Below are positions 17,869-26,418 of a DNA stretch of 64,000 nt, in pieces. Positions within the stretch are counted from its first letter, which is position 1; the number at the start of each line of letters is the position of its first letter. Under the pieces are notes generated by a model. It made no database searches. It had not been told where the DNA came from and worked only from the letters and a program-made list of their open reading frames with translations. The translations under genes and the position numbers were made by a program. Origin of the DNA: an uncultured Carboxylicivirga sp. (GTDB lineage Bacteria > Bacteroidota > Bacteroidia > Bacteroidales > Marinilabiliaceae); NCBI GenBank assembly GCA_947503525.1, contig CANNEA010000005.1, positions 62,001-126,000 of the forward strand, written 5' to 3'.

Positions 17869-18039
17869 ACCCTACCTACTTAAACATAAAAGACTCACAA
17901 ACAACACTGTATGAGCATTCCTTTTATGTATAAAAGGAAAATAATGCACATATTTGCTAATGAAAATTTAAATTACCTCCTCATTGGAAAGCTAACGACA
18001 AGGTATTTTTATCATCTATTCGTTTGGTGATTGGTGGTC

Positions 18040-18426
18040 TCATTTATATAAATCCATTACTATCATATGCTTTTCGAAGGCTTTTCTGCATTCCCTAAGC
18101 AGTCTAAAGCAGCCCTTAAACACCTCCTTATCTTCAGTACTTAGAATATAAGAATTATAGGCATTGAGTTTATGAGCAATCTGGTTCAGGTTAGTCCCAA
18201 TCTTTGTCAGATCATAATCCAAGGTTCTGAAAACAAAAACAAATTCTTCACTCACTTCAACCTGGTTCTTAAGTCGCTTCTTAAGTAGTCGCTGCCTGAC
18301 AAATTCACTTAAAGAACAGATCCGCTCAGAATGATAAGTCTCCATTATTTTGCGTCTTCCTTCAGCTGTTATGTAAACTTTCAATTGGATATTACGCTTG
18401 TCTATATCATCTAATTTTGGTCGCAT
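18040..18426 (-). CDS. MobC-like mobilisation protein
   Basis: This 128-residue protein resembles MobC relaxosome accessory proteins. It has an N-terminal ribbon-helix-helix-like segment (IQLKVYITAEGRRKIME...SLSEFVRQRLL) and the family stretch YDLTKIGTNLNQIAHKLNAY in the middle. MobC proteins bind oriT and help the relaxase nick. No relaxase gene follows: only 171 nt separate it from the integrase end, and no MobA/MobB-like motif was seen elsewhere in the island. It reads away from the structured non-coding region that could be its oriT. Confidence 0.8.
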   Translation of the reverse strand: MRPKLDDIDKRNIQLKVYITAEGRRKIMETYHSERICSLSEFVRQRLLKKRLKNQVEVSEEFVFVFRTLDYDLTKIGTNLNQIAHKLNAYNSYILSTEDKEVFKGCFRLLRECRKAFEKHMIVMDLYK

Positions 18427-19418
18427 CTCAACTCATTTTTTTGATACCCCCGGAGGGCAAGGCCAAAGGTTTTTTAGGTACTAAAAAACACATCTTGCAT
18501 TCACTTCGTAGAAGTTTAGATTTCACTATTTTTTAAGGCAAAATTATCAATTCTTGGTTCCGTTTTTCCCAAGTTCATACCAACTTGGGTGAAATTATTT
18601 TTCTTGCAGTGTTTAGGTCTAATTTGACTTTACCAGACGACTCGATTCGCATTAAACTTGATTGGTTTTATTCCTTTTTGATAATAAATAAGCCATCTAT
18701 GATGGTTTTGGTTTTTCCCAAGTTGGGCTTTTTTATTTCAAAGCAAAGGTTTTGAAGTGTTTTGACTCCTCTAAAAGGCATAATGAAACATATTGCGGCA
18801 TTTCTTTATCGCTTAAGCCACTTTTATTAAAAGGGAGGCGTAGGCTGCAAAAGGAAGCGGATATAAAGAGCCTGCGCGTGGGCATGGATTGATGGGCATT
18901 ACCCCTTTGACTGGCAAAACTGATGTGCTTTTAAGGGCTTAAATAGTTTTAAGGTGTCGCTTAAAATAAATGTAAAAGCACATGTGTTTTGGTCATTATT
19001 TAAGCGCAATGCGCATCATTGGCGGGTTTATGCCGAACACTTTTGCACATCGCCGACCGACAATAGCTTTGCTAAAGCGTATAAGAAATGCGTGGCTTAA
19101 AAAACATGGTTTAATTGGCTATTAAAGGGCATCTTTGGTGAAGAGGCGAGGACAAGCAAGGCTTGGCTGGCTCCGGGAAGCTTGTCTTCGCCGATGATCC
19201 TGTGATGCCTTTATCGGGCAGGTCTTGCGCCTAAACGGCTTTTTGGGAAAAGTGATGCTTTATGGAAGTGCTTTCTCCAAAGGGCCGTGGAGGGTTTATC
19301 TTAATAGGAATAGATTCTTAGCCAATAAGAATCATTGGAAAAGATGTATTTAAAGCTTGTTTGATCTAGATCAATAGATGTAGTGTAAGATGTAAGTATT
19401 TTAAGATGGTGAAGTAAA
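18427..19418. other. Structured 1-kb non-coding region (candidate oriT/origin)
   Basis: No reading frame of note is present and the base composition is richer in GC than the flanks. The region is dense in inverted repeats: GTTTTTTAG/CTAAAAAAC at 18469-18489, CCCAAGTT/AACTTGGG at 18569-18590, the palindrome CCCAAGTTGGG at 18718-18728, ATGTGCTTTTA/TAAAAGCACAT at 18923-18983, and a 13-bp stem (one G-T pair) at 19145-19192. It lies between mobC and the replication-like gene module, the usual place for an origin of transfer or replication. The function is inferred from position and structure. Confidence 0.5.
19145..19192. repeat. Strong inverted repeat in the mobilisation region
   Basis: Arms GGCGAGGACAAGC (19145-19157) and GCTTGTCTTCGCC (19180-19192) pair over 13 positions with one G-T wobble around a 22-nt loop. 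There is no adjoining T-run, so it is not a simple terminator. It could be a relaxase-recognition stem, a replication-origin hairpin or a structured RNA. Confidence 0.6.
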
Positions 19419-19727
19419 TTAGTTTAATAGCACGCCTTCTGTATCTAATTTCTTATAGATGGCTGTATCCTTAAACTGCTTATGCCACTTCTCTTTGGGA
19501 TAGATATACAAGGCCAGACTCTCTCCAGCTTTCATTTCAACCTCATAACGGGCATTTTCATAGGCTTGTTCAGTATTTAAATCCACCTTGTGTGTTGTTA
19601 ATACATAGATCTGCTTTTCCTCTCCGCTAGCTGAATGCTTTGTATTTAGCAGGATTATTTCTGCCTTTGAATCAATGGATCCAATATGCTTTTTGATAAG
19701 GTCTTCTATGTCTGTCTTGGTATTCAT
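19419..19727 (-). CDS. Hypothetical protein, possibly a degenerate nucleotidyltransferase
   Basis: This small protein has 102 residues from the ATG at 19727; an in-frame TTG 9 nt upstream is less likely. The arrangement AEIILLNTKHSASGEEKQIYVLTTHKVDLN, followed by a helix and a C-terminal IYPKEKWHKQF...TAIYKKLDTEGVLL, recalls minimal MNT-type nucleotidyltransferases. The catalytic GSxxRG and DxD residues are absent, so activity is doubtful. It is the distal gene of a minus-strand module with the ATPase, the replication-like protein and the HTH protein, 34 nt behind the ATPase gene. The function is unknown. Confidence 0.5.
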   Translation of the reverse strand: MNTKTDIEDLIKKHIGSIDSKAEIILLNTKHSASGEEKQIYVLTTHKVDLNTEQAYENARYEVEMKAGESLALYIYPKEKWHKQFKDTAIYKKLDTEGVLLN

Positions 19728-19761
19728 TCGCTGCAAATTTAAGCTTTATATCCGCTTGTAT

Positions 19762-20427
19762 TCATTGTCTTTTATCGACGACATGCCGATCAAAACTGAT
19801 CAAATTAAACATCTCACGCATTCTACTGCGTAAGCGATTGCCATACAAGCCCTCCAGCTCTGAGGCTGATAAATTGGTGGTCAGGTGGGTCAGCATCTTT
19901 TTATTGACAAAATGATCATATCTACTGAGTAAAATCTCGCCCATAACATTGCATTCGTTACCAAAATAAAATACCGGACGATCGATACCAACATCATCAA
20001 AACAATACACAGCCGGCACATAACCTTGTTTGGTAAAGCGATAAGAGGAGGTGGTGTATTGACTTAGCAGCTGATAGCCATGTCTGACAAAGGCAAAACA
20101 GACCTCTCGGGCTGAGCGAACAACATACTGTTTTTCCTTTGGGAAGAAGGTATTAATTAGCTGCATCAGGCTTGTTTTGCCGCACCCCACAGGGCCCGAA
20201 AGCAATATGCCTTTATTTGGATTGAGGTCTTTCAGCTTCATATTTTCCTTATCGCCAATGGCGTAGATCAAGAGTTTATAAAGTAGTTCATGGTCTTTTT
20301 TATGGATCTTAAACTGATCCCCAAAACGTTTCTTACCCGCATGATCCAACCAGGATAAACAGGCCGGGAAACTATAGTTCATCCAGCCATTTTTCTCCCA
20401 TCTTATGGGTTTACAGTGGCTCTCCAT
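19762..20427 (-). CDS. DnaC/IstB-like P-loop ATPase
   Basis: This 221-residue AAA+-type ATPase has Walker A LLSGPVGCGKTSLMQ at about residue 66, Walker B VYCFDDVGIDRP, and a C-terminal arginine stretch (GNRLRSRMREM) as in helicase loaders and IstB-like proteins. The ATG at 20427 is preferred over an in-frame TTG at 20487, and it overlaps the end of the upstream gene by 17 nt. Paired with a DnaD/replication-initiator-like protein it suggests a helicase-loading step in replication or transfer of the excised island. That role is inferred. Confidence 0.75.
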   Translation of the reverse strand: MESHCKPIRWEKNGWMNYSFPACLSWLDHAGKKRFGDQFKIHKKDHELLYKLLIYAIGDKENMKLKDLNPNKGILLSGPVGCGKTSLMQLINTFFPKEKQYVVRSAREVCFAFVRHGYQLLSQYTTSSYRFTKQGYVPAVYCFDDVGIDRPVFYFGNECNVMGEILLSRYDHFVNKKMLTHLTTNLSASELEGLYGNRLRSRMREMFNLISFDRHVVDKRQ

Positions 20428-21181
20428 AATCTTTATCGTTTTTTGTGGATAATTGGTTTTCTGCCTGAGGTCTGTTGTACTTTTCAATGTTCAGGATCCA
20501 GTTTCTGGCGGCAGCTTTCCAATCCTTCATGGGACTCTTACCCCCTACTCTCCAGCCATTGGAGTCAAAATGATTCATAAAGCGTTCTGCTTCCAGTTCA
20601 TCCTGATCTTTGCTGGCAAAATAGACTTTGAGTTCTTCAAGCTTTGGCTTGACAAAGCGTTTGGATGTTTTGCTTTTAGTTTCATTTGAATTTTCATTTT
20701 CTGAAAGTGAAATGATTGCTTTCGCGGGCGCGTGCTCTCTATTGTTTGTTATTTGTTTATTACTGTTTTTTAAGTTTATAATAGTTTTATAGTTATTATT
20801 TAAAGGAAATAATTCGCTTGTAGCAGTGCTATTATCATTGCTTATATCACTGCTTGTACCACTGCTAATAGCAGTGCTTATATCAGTGCTTGTATCAAAA
20901 GTGATAATAGTGACACTGGATAACCGATAGGCACTCTGTGAAGGTTGATAGCGCAGGTAGCCCATGGTATCCAGCTCTTTCATGGTTTTGATAAAGGTAT
21001 TGACTGAGCCAATCTTTCCCTGCCTCATCAACTCATTTCGATCAAAATGGATCGGATTGATGAATTTTAGTTTATTCCACAGGTAAAAAAGGGCCAGATA
21101 CAAACTGATGTGCCTGGGCACAATGCGAACATCTTGTGCAAAAGAGTGCAAAACAGCGTTTATATGTTTGATGTAGTTCAT
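20411..21181 (-). CDS. Replication-initiator/DnaD-like protein of the island
   Basis: This is a 256-residue protein. The N-terminal 90 residues look like a winged helix (HISLYLALFYLWNKLKF...GSVNTFIKTMKELDTMGYLRYQPS). A low-complexity Ser/Thr/Asn linker follows (about 100-170), then a C-terminal helical segment (KPKLEELKVYFASKDQDELEAERFMNHFDSNGW, KDWKAAARNWI) matching DnaD-like tails of phage and plasmid replication proteins. It overlaps the HTH gene by 4 nt (ATGA) and the ATPase gene by 17 nt, so translation is probably coupled. The role is inferred. Confidence 0.65.
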   Translation of the reverse strand: MNYIKHINAVLHSFAQDVRIVPRHISLYLALFYLWNKLKFINPIHFDRNELMRQGKIGSVNTFIKTMKELDTMGYLRYQPSQSAYRLSSVTIITFDTSTDISTAISSGTSSDISNDNSTATSELFPLNNNYKTIINLKNSNKQITNNREHAPAKAIISLSENENSNETKSKTSKRFVKPKLEELKVYFASKDQDELEAERFMNHFDSNGWRVGGKSPMKDWKAAARNWILNIEKYNRPQAENQLSTKNDKDYGEPL

Positions 21182-21507
21182 TGTTTGAACTGTTCCATAG
21201 TCGCTTTGTTGTCATTTAGCATCTTTTGAATATCGGCGTATTCGTAAAACATCATTCCGCCTACTTTGGTATAGGGCAGTATGCCTGTTGTTCGAAGGTT
21301 TTGGAGGGTGCCCGGAGAGATGCCCAAAAGCTTTCTGACCTCAAAACTCTTGAGCCACTTCTTGGGTGTGGAACTGTAGTTGTCGGCTATAATGCGGACC
21401 AGGTCTTTCAAAAGAACCTCTTTGAATTCAACAAGGTCAAAAGTGGTGACAATTTGTTCGCGATAGAGCTTTTCTTGGCCATAATCGCGTTCTGATTTGA
21501 GTGACAT
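21178..21507 (-). CDS. HTH_17/excisionase-like DNA-binding protein
   Basis: This is a 109-residue protein from the ATG at 21507. The second half is a MerR-type helix-turn-helix of the HTH_17 family: WLKSFEVRKLLGISPGTLQNL, then GILPYTKVGGMMFYEYADIQKML. This fold is shared by excisionases and small element regulators of Bacteroidota islands. It is the first gene of the minus-strand module. A CCCAAGTTGGG palindrome 75 nt upstream (21582-21592) could be its operator. Confidence 0.8.
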   Translation of the reverse strand: MSLKSERDYGQEKLYREQIVTTFDLVEFKEVLLKDLVRIIADNYSSTPKKWLKSFEVRKLLGISPGTLQNLRTTGILPYTKVGGMMFYEYADIQKMLNDNKATMEQFKQ

Positions 21508-21543
21508 AATGTTTCGTTTTAATGAGAATTGGTTTATCCTCAA

Positions 21544-21824
21544 AGTTCAGAAGCGTTTTTCGAAAAAAATCCCAAGGTCTACCCAAGTTGGGGAAAATAT
21601 TTTTATTTTAGTATTACAGATACTAATTTAATTTCAATAACGTCTCGTGGGTAATAGTTCTATCTACCTGACTGAATGTTGATTACACTTATCAAAAGAC
21701 AATCCAATTTAACCTCATAATATTTTCCATTTATCAAATACAAACTTATTTGAGCCAAAAAATACCAATATTGTGATTTATTAGACTTTTAATCGTCTTT
21801 TTGTTTATTTTTTAACTTTTATCC
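21544..21824. other. Intergenic region upstream of the island module
   Basis: This is an AT-rich divergent gap. It contains the third copy of the CCCAAGTTGGG palindrome (21582-21592), placed upstream of the HTH gene. Otherwise I see no gene or clear terminator. Confidence 0.5.
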
Positions 21825-22037
21825 ATGAACAACCCTAGTTACAAAGAATGTTATGTCCAATTTATAACGGAGATAAACGATTTTAAATCAACAATTACTC
21901 AATACGATGAGGACTTTGCTACATATAAAGATTATTTATATGCTCGATTTAAAGTTTTTAAAATGATGATCGAGTATTATAAACATGAAAATGAGATATT
22001 TAAAAGTAGCCAGACTATTAAAGTTAGTAGTTCCTAA
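21825..22037 (+). CDS. Small hypothetical protein
   Basis: This is a 70-residue acidic/aromatic protein of unknown function with a mostly helical look (NDFKSTITQYDEDFATYKDYLYARFKVFKMMIEYY). It is the only plus-strand gene between the integrase and the cargo, and is followed by an overlapping 48-residue frame. No family was recognised. It could be a cytosolic regulator or a chance frame. Confidence 0.4.
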   Translation: MNNPSYKECYVQFITEINDFKSTITQYDEDFATYKDYLYARFKVFKMMIEYYKHENEIFKSSQTIKVSSS

Positions 22038-22137
22038 CTCCCTGAAACCGATAGGCACGCTTATTGAAGCAACAGAACTTATTTTAGGATTGGACAATAA
22101 GATAAAAAAGGGATTAAAGGGGAAAATAAATGATTGA
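21991..22137 (+). CDS. Very small hypothetical protein overlapping its neighbour
   Basis: A 48-residue frame opens with ATG 47 nt before the end of the preceding small gene, in another phase. The peptide is basic and amphipathic (MRYLKVARLLKLVVP, then IEATELILGLDNKIKKGLKG) and looks more like a protein than random AT-rich sequence. The overlap suggests translational coupling. It is a weak call. Confidence 0.3.
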   Translation: MRYLKVARLLKLVVPNSLKPIGTLIEATELILGLDNKIKKGLKGKIND

Positions 22138-22190
22138 TATAAAAAACGCTGCTTAATTATTATTGGTTTTATAATTTTGATAAATTAAAT

Positions 22191-23036
22191 TTAAAACATA
22201 ACTTTTGTATAAAACAGTAACCCAGAATGTTCATAGCCAACCTTACCAATAAATTCACTATTGCCGATTATGCTGCTTCTTTCGACCTCTAAATCGATAT
22301 GAAAGGAATTATATCCCAAACCTATTCCAATATTCTTTTTCGGTTGATATTCTATAAACAAACCAAGGTCAATCATATTTCCTTTATAATTTTCAAACTG
22401 GAGATAGAAGAAATTGGTACTATGTCTTAGTAAGAAATAACGACTGAGGTAAAAATCCATACCTAAACCTAAAGCAGGCAAGGGAGCGATGAAATCAGTT
22501 TGTTCTGTAATAGAACCATCTTGACCAAAAGCAAATTCGGTAGGCATCATATAGAAACCTATAGAACCAAAGAAGTTCAACCTGTCATCTAATAAAAAGC
22601 TGTAGCAATAGTTAATTTGAAGAACCTCTAATTTAAATTTAGTGCTAACATTTCTTGATTCTTCAAATGTAGTATTGCCAACTTGTAATTCGCTATTAAT
22701 ATCTCTTGATGCCCTGCGATAAATTTGAAAATAACATACTTTTGCTGCATGCTTTCTATTTTTTGAAAAACGATAAAGCATTTGCGTTCGCCAAGTCGCA
22801 GATCTTGTGTTTAGCCCTAAAGCATCTTCAAGATTTATATCGAGACCCAAGCCAAAAGTTTCATTACCTAATCGTAAATTACTATTTATACTTGCTGCAT
22901 ACCCTCCAATATCAATTGAAAACTTTTCCCAAGGCAATGAATATTTTGAAATTGAATCATTCTTTGCAAAGCAATTTAAACTTAGTCCCAAGAAGATTAC
23001 TAGGATAAGTGGATGACTATATTTTAAATCTTTCAT
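22191..23036 (-). CDS. Outer-membrane beta-barrel protein
   Basis: This is a 281-residue protein with a signal peptide (about residues 1-24, ending NCFAK), strand-rich sequence with many aromatic residues, and a C-terminal FYTKVMF. No family was recognised. It is the last gene of a minus-strand cluster with membrane transport proteins and lies 20 nt behind the preceding stop. The function is unknown, and the context suggests an ion- or stress-related role. Confidence 0.65.
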   Translation of the reverse strand: MKDLKYSHPLILVIFLGLSLNCFAKNDSISKYSLPWEKFSIDIGGYAASINSNLRLGNETFGLGLDINLEDALGLNTRSATWRTQMLYRFSKNRKHAAKVCYFQIYRRASRDINSELQVGNTTFEESRNVSTKFKLEVLQINYCYSFLLDDRLNFFGSIGFYMMPTEFAFGQDGSITEQTDFIAPLPALGLGMDFYLSRYFLLRHSTNFFYLQFENYKGNMIDLGLFIEYQPKKNIGIGLGYNSFHIDLEVERSSIIGNSEFIGKVGYEHSGLLFYTKVMF

Positions 23037-23056
23037 TTACACAATGTTATTAAGCC

Positions 23057-24229
23057 TTATAAGAGAGATTTTAGAAAATCCTGAAAAAGCTCACTGGGTG
23101 TATAGTAAGTGAATATTAATGGTAGATATGGAAGTAAATTCATAACAAAACTTAATATAAGCATTTTTAGATTTATTGGTAATAATTGGCTTGCTTGTAC
23201 AGATGCATAACTACCATTAATGTCGGCAAGAGAAGAATTATCCATGCTTCCAAGTAAAGGCTCAATTTTCTTGTCTTTCTCCGTTATCCATGTATCATTA
23301 TAAGCCATATTGTGTTTACGTATTGTATTGCCAAAATTTATAATACCATAAGTTTTAGTTTTAATGAGCTTTGTAATAAACAATAGCAATGGAGCATAGA
23401 GGATTAAAGGCAGTAAAAATACATAGGCCCCAATAGAAAATATAAACTGGCTTAATTCAGCTCCTTTATAAATAATTTCACATGCAATGTGTGCAGAAAA
23501 AACTGCAGATGGGGCAATTAACAGAAAACTAAGGGCTAACGGTACAATATTTATATATTCTAAACCACCCATTTTATCAGCATGTAATGAATCCATTTTA
23601 AGATTAAACTTCGAAATCTTGAATACAGAGAATACCCAAACCGCCCATCGCCATAACCAGCGAAATACCAATAACTGAAAAATTGGGCTGCAAACTAAAA
23701 GATAATACCATCCGGCAGCATTTAATTCTCCTGCATTGCTTAGGTAATTTCTTTCAGAAGTAAATTGCTCAAGGCTATCCCAATTTAAAGCAACATAAGT
23801 ATAAACAGTAATTAACATGACTATTTCAGGAATAAATGAATCGGTAAGCTTGTTTAAGTTTTCAACAAGTTTGTTAAAGCGAGGTTGTTCGCTAATTTGT
23901 ATTATCTTCTCCGATGTCTTTACATATCCTAGGAATGCACTTTCAGCTACTTTTTCAATTAAAATGAGAAAGGGGATAACGAATAAATAGCGCACATGTA
24001 TCATTATATCCTCAAGAAAACTGATTGTCAATTCTGTATCCTCAATTGCATTTGCACTAAATGCTAAAATCCCCAAAATACCCCATGTTAAAATAACAAG
24101 GAAAAATGCCATATGATATCGGGCCTTATCTGCAGTTTTGCCTTTTCTAAGTGGAGATGTTATACTATAGATTAACCCACCGCTAACAAGTGAGAAGCCT
24201 GAATCATTTGTTGATTCTGATTTATTCAT
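23057..24229 (-). CDS. Polytopic membrane protein of unknown function
   Basis: This is a 390-residue inner-membrane protein with about seven hydrophobic helices (AFFLVILTWGILGILAF, YLFVIPFLILI, IVMLITVYTYVAL, YYLLVCSPIFQLLVF, LALSFLLIAPSAVF, YVFLLPLILYAPLLLF, MNLLPYLPLIF). The ATG at 24229 is chosen because longer starts would run into the preceding channel gene. No family was recognised. It lies between the K+ channel and a beta-barrel gene in one operon. Confidence 0.6.
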   Translation of the reverse strand: MNKSESTNDSGFSLVSGGLIYSITSPLRKGKTADKARYHMAFFLVILTWGILGILAFSANAIEDTELTISFLEDIMIHVRYLFVIPFLILIEKVAESAFLGYVKTSEKIIQISEQPRFNKLVENLNKLTDSFIPEIVMLITVYTYVALNWDSLEQFTSERNYLSNAGELNAAGWYYLLVCSPIFQLLVFRWLWRWAVWVFSVFKISKFNLKMDSLHADKMGGLEYINIVPLALSFLLIAPSAVFSAHIACEIIYKGAELSQFIFSIGAYVFLLPLILYAPLLLFITKLIKTKTYGIINFGNTIRKHNMAYNDTWITEKDKKIEPLLGSMDNSSLADINGSYASVQASQLLPINLKMLILSFVMNLLPYLPLIFTYYTPSELFQDFLKSLL

Positions 24230-24239
24230 AATATTACAT

Positions 24240-24683
24240 TTAATTATCCTTCTCATTGGAAGAAGGCGGTTGATGTGAGAAGTAAATACGTTGCACAACT
24301 GCCATTACAATGGCAGTTGACCATCCAAATATAATAATTCCATTAGCAGCTTCTATTGATGCCAATAAACGATGACTCTCATTTAAAGTTATATCGCCGT
24401 ATCCTAATGATGTGTATGTTACCACAGAAAAATACAATGCCTCTTTCAAACCTGATAACAAGTTAAGCAAGATATAAGCCCATGCCCAAACCATCGATTC
24501 TAGGATAGAAGCAAAAATCATGACTAAAGCAATGAATCCTATCCAGTATGACTTAGGAAAGAAGAACTTTTTTTGCCCTCCCGAATACCGATTTATAAAA
24601 TGGAATATCCCCTTTGTTGCCAATCCATGAATAGCTATCGTTACAATTATTAACATAGATCCAAGTAGTATATTATTTAGCAT
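24240..24683 (-). CDS. Two-helix ion channel (potassium channel-like)
   Basis: This is a 147-residue membrane protein of the Ion_trans_2 type. Transmembrane helices flank a pore segment with the selectivity filter TYTSLGYGD at about residue 93-101, the TxGYG signature of K+ channels. A further N-terminal helix precedes it. It has no cytoplasmic RCK/TrkA domain, so gating is unknown. The gene overlaps the antiporter gene by 11 nt, which points to coupled expression of K+ and Na+/H+ transport. Confidence 0.82.
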   Translation of the reverse strand: MLNNILLGSMLIIVTIAIHGLATKGIFHFINRYSGGQKKFFFPKSYWIGFIALVMIFASILESMVWAWAYILLNLLSGLKEALYFSVVTYTSLGYGDITLNESHRLLASIEAANGIIIFGWSTAIVMAVVQRIYFSHQPPSSNEKDN

Positions 24684-25863
24684 GAAATGTTCTTTTTATA
24701 ATTGGATTTGCAGTAAAGCCATGGAGTAGAATACTTAATAAAACAGTACATATTACAGTCAAAACAAGAGTATGGAGGTTGGGTAAGTCAAGGTCAATAG
24801 TCATTATAACGAATACAATACTTGCCAATCCTCGCGGCCCAAACCACCCTGTAAATAGTTTCTCTGATAAATTAAGATCAACTCCAATCAATGAGATGAA
24901 CACAGGCAGAATTCTAATAAGGGTAAGACTCAATATAGCATAGATGATTATTGGCCAGGTAAATTCATGAAAAAATTCACTAACCACTAAAGAACCAAAA
25001 ATTATCCAAACGATCAGTCCCAAAGTGTTGCCTGTGCCTTCAGCAGCTTTAATCAAATCAATCTTATGTGTTTTATTAATGGCACCATATAAAATACCTC
25101 CTGAAAAACAGGAAATAAAGCCACTTCCATTTAAAACCTGAGCAAGGGAAAAACAACAGACAGCCATAGCGATGATGATCATAGGCTTCCATGAATCTAA
25201 TATCCACGAGCGCTTAAAACACAGGCCAATCAGCTTTTCACAAATAAATGTAACTACCAATCCAACCAATAAACCAATGCCTATTTCTCTGGCAAAAAGA
25301 ACAAGCCCAAAACTGAGGCTGATCTTATCCACCGATTGAGCGGCAAAAATAGCCACCAGCAAGAAAAGCACCGGAACACAAACACCATCGTTCAACCCAC
25401 TCTCAACATTTAGTCCTTCACGAATCTTAGACTGAACTTTCTGACTGCTTACTACTGGTTTTCCCAAGGCAGCATCGGTTGGTGCAAGAATAACTGCCAA
25501 CAAGGCTGCTTCAATCCATAAAAAGTCGTTAAATACAAGATATCCCATTACCCAACCAAGAAAAATCGTAAGCGGTAGTCCCAGCAATAATAATCTCAAT
25601 GGAATGGCTATATTGTGTTCAAGCACCCTTAAATTCGTTTTAGATGCGTCAGTGAATAAAACCAAAGCCAATGCCAGTTCAGCAAGGGTTTTATAAGTCT
25701 CTTTCTGTATATTGAAGTTTAATATATTAATTCCTAATGGTCCAGCAATTACTCCAAGTACAACAAATATTATAGGACCACTAAGCCAGGTTTTTTCTAT
25801 ACGACCCGCTAAAAGGCTATAAATCAAAACTAAGAATGCTATTATGGTAAGGTTCTGATACAT
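24673..25863 (-). CDS. Na+/H+ antiporter, CPA1 (NhaP) type
   Basis: This is a 396-residue cation:proton antiporter with about 12 membrane helices. The CPA1 features are FTDASKTNLRVLEHN, AVILAPTDAALGKPVV (the APTDAA unwound-helix motif), NVESGLNDGVCVPVLF (the ND ion-binding pair) and FTGWFGPRGLASIVF near the C-terminus. The ATG at 25863 is preferred to an upstream TTG. It has no long cytoplasmic tail. It is the second gene of an ion-transport cluster on the island. Confidence 0.9.
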   Translation of the reverse strand: MYQNLTIIAFLVLIYSLLAGRIEKTWLSGPIIFVVLGVIAGPLGINILNFNIQKETYKTLAELALALVLFTDASKTNLRVLEHNIAIPLRLLLLGLPLTIFLGWVMGYLVFNDFLWIEAALLAVILAPTDAALGKPVVSSQKVQSKIREGLNVESGLNDGVCVPVLFLLVAIFAAQSVDKISLSFGLVLFAREIGIGLLVGLVVTFICEKLIGLCFKRSWILDSWKPMIIIAMAVCCFSLAQVLNGSGFISCFSGGILYGAINKTHKIDLIKAAEGTGNTLGLIVWIIFGSLVVSEFFHEFTWPIIIYAILSLTLIRILPVFISLIGVDLNLSEKLFTGWFGPRGLASIVFVIMTIDLDLPNLHTLVLTVICTVLLSILLHGFTANPIIKRTFHAK

Positions 25864-25896
25864 AAGCAATCAATTAACATAAGGACTTACAAGCTA

Positions 25897-26340
25897 TTAT
25901 TCACTTTTGTCAAAGAAATAGGCATATACATGTTCATCAACTTGTTTAAACATGCTTTTCACTTTAGAAAAGTAAATGCCGATGAAGAAAAGATATAATG
26001 CATCTGTTGCCCAAATGACATTGAATTCTTCAAGAATTAGATTCCCTGCAAAATATCTAAACAGTAGCAAAAGAATGGTAATTGCCATTCCTATGGGTTT
26101 CACTTTGAGGCTCAACGTTTTTTGATCTTCAGATAGTATAACTCTTTGAGTAAGACCAATAAAATGCCCAATTACAGAGCCAACCAGTGTATAAAGGATG
26201 TAGAAAAAGGGTAAATTATGAACAAATGAATCGTGGATTACTATTCCAAACATAAAAAGCACAAGCAAAATATAAATTCTACCGAAATACTTAATTTTTT
26301 TATCGATATGTTGTTTGCGAAACTGTTTTTTCTGATTCAT
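25897..26340 (-). CDS. Small membrane protein of unknown function
   Basis: This is a 147-residue protein with a basic N-terminus (MNQKKQFRKQHIDKKIKYFG) and four hydrophobic segments (YILLVLFMFGIVIH, FFYILYTLVGSVIGHFIG, AITILLLLFRYFAG, DALYLFFIGIYF). No family was recognised. It lies 33 nt upstream of the antiporter gene and is likely the first gene of that transcription unit. Confidence 0.6.
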   Translation of the reverse strand: MNQKKQFRKQHIDKKIKYFGRIYILLVLFMFGIVIHDSFVHNLPFFYILYTLVGSVIGHFIGLTQRVILSEDQKTLSLKVKPIGMAITILLLLFRYFAGNLILEEFNVIWATDALYLFFIGIYFSKVKSMFKQVDEHVYAYFFDKSE

Positions 26341-26418
26341 TAGTTTGCGCTATAAAGTCTTATTAAAAATACTATGGAAAATAAATTAATATCGACATTT
26401 TATGTAGTCGTCAATGAA

